From contig CAJOPV010000052.1 of assembly GCA_905236495.1 (NCBI GenBank), forward strand, positions 1-7,832: DNA of 7,832 nt, read 5' to 3'. Below, in pieces: positions 1 to 5,840 of this stretch. The notes under the pieces were generated by a model. It did not search any database. It was not told the DNA's origin and saw only the letters and a program-made list of their open reading frames with translations. The translations under genes and the position numbers were made by a program. The DNA comes from an uncultured Christensenellaceae bacterium (GTDB taxonomy: Bacteria; Bacillota; Clostridia; Christensenellales; Aristaeellaceae). Numbering within the stretch: the stretch's first letter is position 1; every line of letters begins with the position of its first letter.

Positions 1-21
1 GAAGGACGTTTTTTCATGCGC

Positions 22-267
22 TTATTTGCCGGTAAAGAAGCTCTTGATTTTCGCAAGCAGCCCGCCCGCGTTCTTCGCCACGCCTTCCAGGTTCAGTTTG
101 CCCTGCACGGCCTGGATCACGCTCTGGAGGATGTTGCCATCCAGCTTGATGCCCAGCAGATCGGTCACGACCTTCGCGGGGTTCTTTTTGAACTGTTCGA
201 TGAGGCTGTTATTGCCCGTCAGTTTGGATACGATCTGCTCCACATACTTGGTGATATTCTCGCTCAT
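22..267 (-). CDS. Small hypothetical protein with GG and amphipathic tail (81 aa)
   Basis: I do not recognise this family. The 81-residue product has no signal peptide, no cysteines and no transmembrane segment. It reads as mostly helical: a first helix (residues 4-17), an F-K-K-N-P turn at 26-30, an L-L-G-I motif at 37-40, a second helix (about 46-57), then Gly68-Gly69 and a 12-residue cationic, hydrophobic tail (residues 70-81) with an amphipathic pattern. The start is supported by GGAGGAG, which lies inside the last codons of the upstream DUF1508 gene; only 2 nt separate that gene's stop from this ATG, so the two genes are co-transcribed and probably translationally coupled. The layout (helical part, GG, short tail) is reminiscent of precursor peptides, but no modification or export gene is visible, so a plain intracellular small protein is equally possible. 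It is surely a gene; the function is unknown. Confidence 0.8.
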   Translation of the reverse strand: MSENITKYVEQIVSKLTGNNSLIEQFKKNPAKVVTDLLGIKLDGNILQSVIQAVQGKLNLEGVAKNAGGLLAKIKSFFTGK

Positions 268-269
268 GG

Positions 270-644
270 TTATTGCTCCTCCATTTCAACCTTGCTGTCA
301 GGGGCGTTTTTCCGCACGGATTCGATACCGTTCAGGCAGCTCTTGAGGGCGGAGTAGCCTTCGGACGCGCAGATGTTCTGCCCGTTCTTGGCCTTCAGGC
401 GGAAACGGAACTCCCCGGCGTTATCCATATACACCTCGAATTTGGGGTGCTTCTGCACCTGGAAGCCTTCCTTGGTCTGATCCTCCAGGTTCGCCACGGG
501 GGCGTTATTGCCTACGGACTGGATGCCTTCCTTGCAGGTCTTCAGGCTCTTATACATCTGGGAGGTGGCGATCACTTCGCCGTTTCCGGCCTTCAGGCGG
601 AAGCTGTATTTACCGTTCTTTTCCCGAATCAAAAACTTGCCCAT
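270..644 (-). CDS. DUF1508 / YegP-like protein, two tandem repeats (124 aa)
   Basis: The protein consists of two copies of the short DUF1508 (YegP) module, at about residues 2-50 and 67-117. Each copy has two beta strands ending in a F-R-L-K-A-x-N-G motif (residues 15-22 and 81-88), then a Y-x-S/A-L-K-x-C-x-x-G-I-x-S-V helix (31-44 and 97-110) and an N-A-P turn. The family is widespread, small and cytoplasmic; its biochemical role is not established. An in-frame ATG at 690-692 exists, but I chose 644: it has AAGGAG at the right distance (8 nt), and the promoter predicts a transcription start near 666, downstream of the longer start. It is the first gene of a two-gene unit with the 81-residue protein. 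The two repeats diverge in sequence but keep the Cys in the helix. Confidence 0.9.
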   Translation of the reverse strand: MGKFLIREKNGKYSFRLKAGNGEVIATSQMYKSLKTCKEGIQSVGNNAPVANLEDQTKEGFQVQKHPKFEVYMDNAGEFRFRLKAKNGQNICASEGYSALKSCLNGIESVRKNAPDSKVEMEEQ

Positions 645-652
645 GTAAAACG

Positions 653-658
653 CTCCTT
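653..658 (-). promoter_or_regulatory. Ribosome binding site deciding the DUF1508 start
   Basis: AAGGAG on the minus strand, 8 nt before the ATG at 642-644. It favours this start over the upstream in-frame ATG at 690-692, which has no comparable site. Confidence 0.8.
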
Positions 659-672
659 TTCCGTTTTTTCTT

Positions 673-700
673 ATTATACATGATTTCCCCAAAAATACAA
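673..700 (-). promoter_or_regulatory. Sigma-A promoter for the DUF1508 unit
   Basis: On the minus strand there is a -35 TTGTAT (695-700), a 16-bp spacer and a perfect -10 TATAAT (673-678), in an AT-rich stretch (about 660-735) that stands out from the GC-rich surroundings. Transcription would start near 666, giving a leader of about 22 nt. The fit is by eye only. Confidence 0.75.
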
Positions 701-913
701 GAATATTTCCAAATTTTTATCAAAAAATACATGCATAGCGTCCGCCGGTCAGCCTCACGGCAGCCTGGTGACGCACGGGCGGGGATTGCATCCTCAGTCA
801 AAGAGAAGCCCCCCCTGACAAGCCCCTCGATCTTTTTACTTTTTATGCATCAGGCGGAATGCCCCGGCAGTGCGGCTGATTCAGGTTTTACAATTTATAT
901 GCATCCCTTCGCA
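701..913. other. Divergent intergenic region without visible gene
   Basis: Together with its two flanking promoters this region separates the DUF1508 unit from the repeat-protein gene. Open frames cross it on both strands, but none has a ribosome binding site or a recognisable protein. It is AT-rich near both promoters and GC-rich in the middle (745-830). The hexamer ATGCAT occurs at 731-736, 845-850 and 899-904. I see no RNA gene, convincing hairpin or mobile-element end. Confidence 0.6.
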
Positions 914-942
914 TTGACAATCCCGCCCGTTTGGATTATGAT
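914..942 (+). promoter_or_regulatory. Strong sigma-A promoter for the repeat-protein gene
   Basis: A perfect -35 TTGACA (914-919), a 17-bp spacer and a -10 TATGAT (937-942, one mismatch from consensus). Transcription should start near 949, giving a short leader of about 43 nt before the ATG at 993. It points to strong basal expression of the secreted protein. I see no operator. Confidence 0.85.
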
Positions 943-980
943 GGGATACGGAAAATTTTCTTCATTTTTGCAAGGAAATC

Positions 981-986
981 GGAGGT
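981..986 (+). promoter_or_regulatory. Ribosome binding site of the repeat-protein gene
   Basis: GGAGGT with a 6-nt gap to the ATG at 993. It fixes this start, which is also the one that yields a proper signal peptide. Confidence 0.85.
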
Positions 987-992
987 CCTTCT

Positions 993-3900
993 ATGCGCAG
1001 GCTGGTAAAATACGGGTTGATCTTACTGCTTTTTTCCCTGGCGTTCATCTCCCTGTCCCTTGCCTCCGCCGCGGCGGAAGGCGGACAGGTGCAGGGCGTG
1101 GTATGGCTGGATCGATCCTTGGACGGCCTGTATGACAGCGGCGAGATCAGCGTGGAGGACGTGAAAATCACCCTGGAGAAGAAATCCGACGCGGCCCGGC
1201 CTCCCGTGGCGGGCAACGCCACCTCTTCCCGCACCGGCGAATTTCACTTTGACGGTCTGGAGGCGGGCGAATACCGCCTGGGGGTGCAATTGCCCAAGGG
1301 CTATTCTTTCACCTACCACGGCAAGGACAGCGTCGCTCTCCCCGCCAGCGGGCGCTTCACCTATTCTTTGTATTTCACCGTATCCGACGGGCAGACCACG
1401 GTCTGCAACATCGGCACCGTCCGCACCGAAAGCGGCGTATCCTTTACCGCCTTTGAAGATACCAACTTAAACGGCGGGCGCATGTCCACCGAACCCCTGA
1501 TCCGTGGTGTCCGGGTGGAATTGGTTTATACCTACCAGGGCCAGGAATACGTGGTCGCCTCCGCCACCACCGATAAGCAGGGCGAGGCCGTGATCCCCTC
1601 TTTGACTCCCGGCACCTATTACGCCCGGGCCGCGCTGCCCGAGCATCTGGTGATCGGGCCTTTAGGGGAAAAGGTGAGCTCCTTTTATAACTGCTTCCAT
1701 CCCACGGAGGATTTCGCGGGCTATTCCGATCCCTTTACCCTGGAGCCTCGAAAAACCGCCAGTCTGGGCATCGGGCTGGTGCGCACCGGCTCCCTGACGG
1801 GCAGCGTATGGTTCGATGAAAACAATAACGGCCTCCGGGACGGAGAGGAAGCGGGGCTTCCCGACGCCGTCGTTTCCCTGCGCTCCGACGCCCTGAATCT
1901 GACGCGGCAAGCCTCCGTCAATGAAAACGGCGAATATCTTTTCGAGGGCTTGCAGCCCGGCAGCTACCGCCTGGAATTTGAGCTGCCGGAGGGCATGATC
2001 TTTACCTATCCCGGGGATTCCCTGCTGTCCGATATCGCCTCCAAGGGCAGCGTCGGCGTCGCCATTCAGGAGGATGTCACCACTCCCGTGGCTCCGGTGG
2101 GGGCCATGAAGGCCGTATCCCAGGCCCTTTCCATCTTTGAGGACGTCAATTTGAACGGCGCCTGGGACGAGGGCGAGCCCGGCTTGCCCGGAGCGGTCAT
2201 CACCGCGTCCCAGGGCGGAAAGACCGTGGATACCGTTACCACCGATCTTGACGGCGGGGCCCGCTTCGCCGCCCTGCGGGGCGGGGAAGCCCTGATTTCC
2301 GTATCCCTGCCGGAAGGCTTCCTGCTTACCAAGGATGAAAGCAATCTGTTCCCCTTTGCCGGGGCCCAGCGGGAGGGCGAAACGGCGCTGACCCTGGTCA
2401 GCGGTGAAGAAAAGCTGCTCACCGCCGCCGCCACCCAGGCCGCCGCCATCCGGGGCTTCCTGTTTGAAGACCCGGTGAATACCGGCCTCTATCAGGAGGG
2501 GTACGGCCTGCTGTCCGGCTTTACGGTGCAGGCCATCGACGGGGAGGGCGCCGTCGCCGCCGCCGCCCAGACGATGGATGGGGCCTATACCCTCTATCCC
2601 CTTCTGCCCGGGGATTATACCGTGCGTTTCCTTTTGAACGATCCCTATGTGGCCTCCCCCTTCGCGGCGGATCAGGCCCCCTCCGGCAGCCGGGTCGTCA
2701 ATCAGACCCCGGCCTTCGGCGAAACGGGCGTGATCTCCCTGACCCCCGGCGAAACCGCCAATGAGATCAACGGCGGGGTGTTCCGGGCCGGCACGGTGGA
2801 TGGCATGGTGACGCTGACGGGCGGAAACGGAGGCGTGAAGGGCGTCAAGGTCACTTTGCTTCAAAACGGCGAACCCGTATCCGATTTTTCCTATGGGATT
2901 ACGGACGACAGCGGCGCGTTCCTCATCAAGGGCGTGCTGCCCGGCGCCTATACCCTGCGCTACGAAGTGCCCGAAAACGCCGCCTTTACTCAGCCCATGA
3001 CCGACGAGGATACTGTCGGCAGCGAAGCCTTCACCACCGAAAGCGGCTCCCAGATCCACATGCCGGCCCTGAGCGCCGTTTATACCTCCGTCCTGTCCGG
3101 CGACGTATCCTCTGATACGGAGGGCCAGGTCATTTTGACCCTGACCTCCCTTTCCGACGGTCAGGAAAGGCAGATCACCGTGGACGCGGAGGGCAGCGCC
3201 TACCGCTTCGCCAAGCTGCGCCCCGGGGCATATACCGTGAAGGCAGAGCTGCCGGAGGGCACGGTTTTCGGCTACGCGCCGGGGGGCCTGTTCTCCATGG
3301 TGGCAAGCGGAGAAGCGCAAAAGGATATCACCTTTGAACTGGGCGATAATCTGCTGGGGGCCAACATCATCGCCGCCCAGCCCGTAACCCTCACCGGCAG
3401 AGTGTATTACGATGAAAACCGCTCCGCCTCCCCGGATGAAGGGGAGAGCGGCGCGGAGAGCCGCACGGTGAACCTCAGGGCCTTTGATCTTTCCTTTACC
3501 CAAACCACCGATACCGAAGGCCGCTTCGCCTTTGCCCAGCTTCCTCCCGGCGAATACGCCCTCTCCCTCCCCCTGGAGGATAACGAGATCCTGGTCGGCG
3601 TCGCCGCCCCGGCAAGCGGGGAATGGACGGTGCAGGCCAAGGCTTCTGCCGGCAGCACCTATGATCTGCCCCTGCTGCAATACGCCTCCGTGGAAGGCCA
3701 TATCTGGAACCTCGACGGCAGCGACAAAAACGTATCCGGCATTTCCGTGGCGCTGCTGAATGAAAGCGGCGCGGCCCTTGCCGCCGCGGAGACGGATGAA
3801 AGCGGCGCGTTCTCCTTTACCGGCCTGATGCCCGGGGATTACGCCCTGTCCGCGCAGCTGCCGGAGGGGTATCTCTTCGCCCGCAGCCAGGATACCCAGA

Positions 3901-4433
3901 AGCGAGAAAGCTTCATCCAAAGCCAGCCGGACGGCTCCTTTGCCTCCCTGCCCTTTGCCGTGACGATGGGCGATGAAAGGACGGGCATGGATATCGGCAT
4001 GGGGGCCATGGGCCAGCTGGGCGATCGGGCGTGGCTGGATGAAAACGGAAACGGCTTGCAGGACCTGGGCGAACGGGATATGCCCGGTATCCTGATCGAG
4101 CTCTATCAGCACGGCGAGCTGGCAGCCTCCGCCGTAACGGACGAATACGGCAGGTATCTGATCTCCAATCTGTACCCCGGAGAATACGAAATGCGGGTCA
4201 CCATGCATAAGGAACTGAAGCCCACCAGGCAGGACGATTCCTTCCCCCTGCTCAACAGCATCCTGCCCGAAAGTGACGATACCACCGTCACCGTGCCTTC
4301 TTCCGTGGTGGTGCCCAGCGGCAGCCATAACCTGCATTGCGACCTGGGCTTCGTGCTCAGAAAAACGGGCGTCTATCCCGCCGCCATGGATCAGATCCCC
4401 GTCAAGGATTGGCGGCCCTACAACGAGCGCTGA
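993..4433 (+). CDS. Secreted protein with ten SdrD/Cna-B-like repeats (1146 aa)
   Basis: This is an exported beta-sandwich repeat protein. Residues 1-28 form a signal peptide: two Arg and one Lys, a long hydrophobic core, and a likely cut near A-S-A-A-A before E29. Ten modules of roughly 100-110 residues follow, starting near residues 34, 148, 266, 378, 486, 598, 699, 798, 898 and 1007. Each ends its first half with a variant of D-x-x-G-x-F-x-F-x-G-L-x-P-G-x-Y-x-L, usually followed by L-P-E-G. Modules 3 and 10 open with full D-E-N-x-N-G-L-x-D-x-G-E loops, like the calcium-binding loops of SdrD B domains; module 4 has a close variant. Related domains form rigid stalks in surface adhesins. No LPXTG motif, C-terminal membrane segment, LysM or SLH domain is visible; the protein ends in a polar tail after residue 1120, so it may be released or held non-covalently. 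Only three Cys (138, 234, 1116) are present. The ligand is unknown. It is the first gene of a unit with the HhH gene, whose ATG lies 2 nt after this stop. Confidence 0.92.
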   Translation: MRRLVKYGLILLLFSLAFISLSLASAAAEGGQVQGVVWLDRSLDGLYDSGEISVEDVKITLEKKSDAARPPVAGNATSSRTGEFHFDGLEAGEYRLGVQLPKGYSFTYHGKDSVALPASGRFTYSLYFTVSDGQTTVCNIGTVRTESGVSFTAFEDTNLNGGRMSTEPLIRGVRVELVYTYQGQEYVVASATTDKQGEAVIPSLTPGTYYARAALPEHLVIGPLGEKVSSFYNCFHPTEDFAGYSDPFTLEPRKTASLGIGLVRTGSLTGSVWFDENNNGLRDGEEAGLPDAVVSLRSDALNLTRQASVNENGEYLFEGLQPGSYRLEFELPEGMIFTYPGDSLLSDIASKGSVGVAIQEDVTTPVAPVGAMKAVSQALSIFEDVNLNGAWDEGEPGLPGAVITASQGGKTVDTVTTDLDGGARFAALRGGEALISVSLPEGFLLTKDESNLFPFAGAQREGETALTLVSGEEKLLTAAATQAAAIRGFLFEDPVNTGLYQEGYGLLSGFTVQAIDGEGAVAAAAQTMDGAYTLYPLLPGDYTVRFLLNDPYVASPFAADQAPSGSRVVNQTPAFGETGVISLTPGETANEINGGVFRAGTVDGMVTLTGGNGGVKGVKVTLLQNGEPVSDFSYGITDDSGAFLIKGVLPGAYTLRYEVPENAAFTQPMTDEDTVGSEAFTTESGSQIHMPALSAVYTSVLSGDVSSDTEGQVILTLTSLSDGQERQITVDAEGSAYRFAKLRPGAYTVKAELPEGTVFGYAPGGLFSMVASGEAQKDITFELGDNLLGANIIAAQPVTLTGRVYYDENRSASPDEGESGAESRTVNLRAFDLSFTQTTDTEGRFAFAQLPPGEYALSLPLEDNEILVGVAAPASGEWTVQAKASAGSTYDLPLLQYASVEGHIWNLDGSDKNVSGISVALLNESGAALAAAETDESGAFSFTGLMPGDYALSAQLPEGYLFARSQDTQKRESFIQSQPDGSFASLPFAVTMGDERTGMDIGMGAMGQLGDRAWLDENGNGLQDLGERDMPGILIELYQHGELAASAVTDEYGRYLISNLYPGEYEMRVTMHKELKPTRQDDSFPLLNSILPESDDTTVTVPSSVVVPSGSHNLHCDLGFVLRKTGVYPAAMDQIPVKDWRPYNER

Positions 4434-4435
4434 AC

Positions 4436-4843
4436 ATGAACCGTATGCGTACGAAAGAAAAACAGTCCAAGGCGCGTCCGTTTTCCCGGGCGCGCCTGGT
4501 TTTGCTTTTGTGCGCCGTGAGCCTGGGGGCTATGATGGGCGGCATGGGCGCGGAGTACGCCTTCTCCTTCCGGCAAGCGCCTTATGTTTTTCAGGCGGAT
4601 GTCCCCAGCCGTTTTCCGCCTTCATCCCACGATCAGGCAGAAACCCGCACGGATATCAACCAGGCCGATATGGAGGCGCTCCGGCAGGTCAGGGGCATCG
4701 GCCCTTCTTTGGCCCAGGCCATCCTCGATTTCCGGGACGCCCTGGGCGGCTTTCACTACCTGGAGGAAATCAAAGACGTGCCCGGCATCGGCGACAGCCG
4801 CTACGCGGCGCTGAAGGAACTCTTTTTCTGCTCCCAGCCTTAA
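4436..4843 (+). CDS. ComEA-like membrane-anchored helix-hairpin-helix protein (135 aa)
   Basis: The N-terminus is basic (residues 1-20), then a single hydrophobic segment (about 20-36) acts as a signal anchor, so the rest should face outward. After a polar linker (about 40-71) comes a double helix-hairpin-helix domain: I-N-Q-A-D at 74-78, first hairpin V-R-G-I-G-P at 85-90, second hairpin V-P-G-I-G-D at 115-120. This is the non-specific DNA-binding fold found at the C-terminus of ComEA, the DNA receptor for transformation. The protein is shorter than typical ComEA and lacks the SLBB-type middle domain, so a competence role is inference. The chosen ATG lies 2 nt after the stop of the repeat-protein gene; no strong ribosome binding site precedes it, which suggests translational coupling. 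A second in-frame ATG at 4445 would remove only three residues. A frame open from 4337 overlaps the upstream gene and is not credible as the start. Confidence 0.85.
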   Translation: MNRMRTKEKQSKARPFSRARLVLLLCAVSLGAMMGGMGAEYAFSFRQAPYVFQADVPSRFPPSSHDQAETRTDINQADMEALRQVRGIGPSLAQAILDFRDALGGFHYLEEIKDVPGIGDSRYAALKELFFCSQP

Positions 4844-4861
4844 ACGGGAGCATTATTTTTT
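4829..4861 (+). terminator. Intrinsic terminator after the HhH gene
   Basis: Stem TGCTCCC (4829-4835) and GGGAGCA (4846-4852), 10-nt loop, then TTATTTTTT (4853-4861). The 5' arm and part of the loop are the last codons and stop of the HhH gene; the T-run contains the stop codon of noc on the other strand. Read from the minus strand the hairpin is not followed by T, so it should act mainly on plus-strand transcripts. Confidence 0.8.
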
Positions 4862-5653
4862 GATGCGGATGCGGATTTCCAGCCATCCGCCGACCTCCTC
4901 GGTGTCCATATCCGCCTCCAGCCCCGTTTCCTGCATCTGGGCGATGACGCTTTTGATGGCGTTCAGGTACAGCCGATGGTCGTGCACCATGGAGATCACC
5001 TTCCGGCTGGGCGGCGGCACGGGCAGGCGCTTCTGAGCTCTCAGCACCATGAGCTCCGTATCCCGGACGGTGAGATGCTGCAACGCAGCCTGCCGGGCAA
5101 TTCGCATACGGGCAGCCCCGTCCGGCAAAGCCAGCAGGGCCCGGGCGTGGCGTTCCGTGAGGCCCTCCTCAAACAAAAGCCTTCTCAGCTCCGGCTCCAG
5201 CTTGAGCAGCCTCAGCTTGTTCGCGACCCCCGACGCGCTTTTGCCGATCCTGCGGGCCAGCGCCTCCTGGGTCATGCCCTTTTCCAGCAGGTCGGCGTAG
5301 GCCTCCGCCTCCTCAAAATAATGCAGGTTTTCCCTCTGAAGGTTTTCGATCAGGGCCAGCACGGCGCTGTCCCCTTCATTGGCGGGCAGGATGAAGGCGT
5401 CCATGTGGGTGTAGCCCAGCATTTTGCAGGCCCGGTATCGCCTTTCCCCCATGATGATCTCAAAATCATTGCCCCGTTTTCGGACGGTGATAGGCTGCAA
5501 AAGCCCGTGCTGCCGGATGGAGGAGGCCAGCTCCATCAGCGCCGGCTCGTTAAATTCCTTTCGGGGCTGCCGGGGGTTGGGCTTGATGCGGTCCATGGGC
5601 AGCCAGCATACCTGGCGGCCTGCCGCCTCCTTTTGATCCCTGACTACGCTCAT
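4853..5653 (-). CDS. noc: Nucleoid occlusion protein Noc (ParB family, 266 aa)
   Basis: A ParB-family CTP-dependent DNA clamp protein. Noc binds sites across the chromosome and blocks Z-ring assembly over the nucleoid. Visible parts: N-terminal ParB fold with L-L-Q-P-I-T-V at 51-57, G-E-R-R-Y-R-A at 69-75 and E-N-L-Q-R-E-N at 103-109 (nucleotide-binding boxes); a helix-turn-helix at about 127-150 with the V-A-N-K-L-R-L-L signature, which is Noc-like rather than the ParB form; and a C-terminal dimerisation region from about 210 ending in W-L-E-I-R-I-R-I-K-K, as in Noc. The position next to rsmG also fits Noc. The start at 5653 has AAGGAGG 7 nt upstream; the same frame stays open to 6118, but the extra part runs through a structured leader and into rsmG and is not coding. 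The N-terminus before the ParB domain is short and has no clear amphipathic membrane helix of the Bacillus type. No parA or parB follows. A chromosomal ParB is the alternative reading. Confidence 0.9.
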   Translation of the reverse strand: MSVVRDQKEAAGRQVCWLPMDRIKPNPRQPRKEFNEPALMELASSIRQHGLLQPITVRKRGNDFEIIMGERRYRACKMLGYTHMDAFILPANEGDSAVLALIENLQRENLHYFEEAEAYADLLEKGMTQEALARRIGKSASGVANKLRLLKLEPELRRLLFEEGLTERHARALLALPDGAARMRIARQAALQHLTVRDTELMVLRAQKRLPVPPPSRKVISMVHDHRLYLNAIKSVIAQMQETGLEADMDTEEVGGWLEIRIRIKK

Positions 5654-5660
5654 CAGGCAT

Positions 5661-5667
5661 CCTCCTT
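5661..5667 (-). promoter_or_regulatory. Ribosome binding site of noc
   Basis: AAGGAGG with a 7-nt gap to the ATG at 5651-5653. It decides the start against the much longer open frame. An out-of-frame ATG overlaps the end of this site and is probably not used. Confidence 0.8.
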
Positions 5668-5685
5668 CGCGCTGAATAAATCCTG

Positions 5686-5755
5686 AAAAAACCGAGCGCG
5701 GCGTTCCGACGGAACGCCTCCTCCCCCAGATGCGTACCGAAGGCCCGCCGCGCTC
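5686..5755 (-). terminator. Terminator-like stem upstream of noc (possible attenuator)
   Basis: On the minus strand GAGCGCGGCG (5746-5755) pairs perfectly with CGCCGCGCTC (5694-5703), followed by GG and six T (5686-5691). The 42-nt loop contains most of a second hairpin, GGCGTTCC-GTC-GGAACGCC (5700-5718), which shares four bases with the 3' arm of the outer stem, so the full inner hairpin and the full outer stem exclude each other. This could end rsmG transcripts or act as a switch before noc. Confidence 0.65.
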
Positions 5756-5766
5756 TTGAAGCCTTG

Positions 5767-5780
5767 TTTCTGCGCAGAAA
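5767..5780. repeat. 14-bp perfect palindrome upstream of noc
   Basis: TTTCTGCGCAGAAA is a perfect inverted repeat, 113 bp upstream of the noc start. Its TTTC...GAAA ends recall the parS and Noc-site layout, but the centre is two bases longer. It may be an operator or simply a small RNA hairpin. Confidence 0.5.
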
Positions 5781-5785
5781 GCAAA

Positions 5786-5816
5786 TCCTCCTGCCGGGCC
5801 GATCCCGTCAGGAGGA
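5786..5816 (-). other. Strong hairpin after rsmG
   Basis: Arms TCCTCCTG and CAGGAGGA (8 bp), one mismatch, then CGGG and CCCG around a 5-nt loop. On the minus strand it is followed by TTTGCTTTC, a poor T-run, so it is a weak terminator at best. Its 3' arm looks like a ribosome binding site and its 5' arm like the complement of one. Confidence 0.6.
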
Positions 5817-5840
5817 AGAACCGTATTGCATTTTTCGTAT

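Noticed and set aside
1..21. Terminator after the 81-residue protein gene
   Set aside because: Only 21 nt are visible downstream of its stop; a short run of A on the minus strand is present but no stem can be judged.
645..692. Longer start for the DUF1508 protein (16 extra residues)
   Set aside because: The promoter predicts transcription starting near 666, inside this extension, and the shorter start has AAGGAG at good spacing.
680..1135. Plus-strand open frame of 151 codons over the divergent region
   Set aside because: It has no ribosome binding site, contains the TTGACA/TATGAT promoter and overlaps the signal-peptide region of the real gene.
1662..4337. Very long open frame (891 codons) on the minus strand inside the repeat-protein gene
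   Set aside because: It is antisense to a clearly real, promoter-driven secreted protein; the predicted protein is Gly- and His-rich without any known domain, as expected from the complement of GC-rich repeats.
4480..4496. Possible Noc binding site around TTTTCCCGGGCG
   Set aside because: Only one half matches the known Noc site; the other half lacks the GGGAAAT arm, and it lies inside the HhH coding region.
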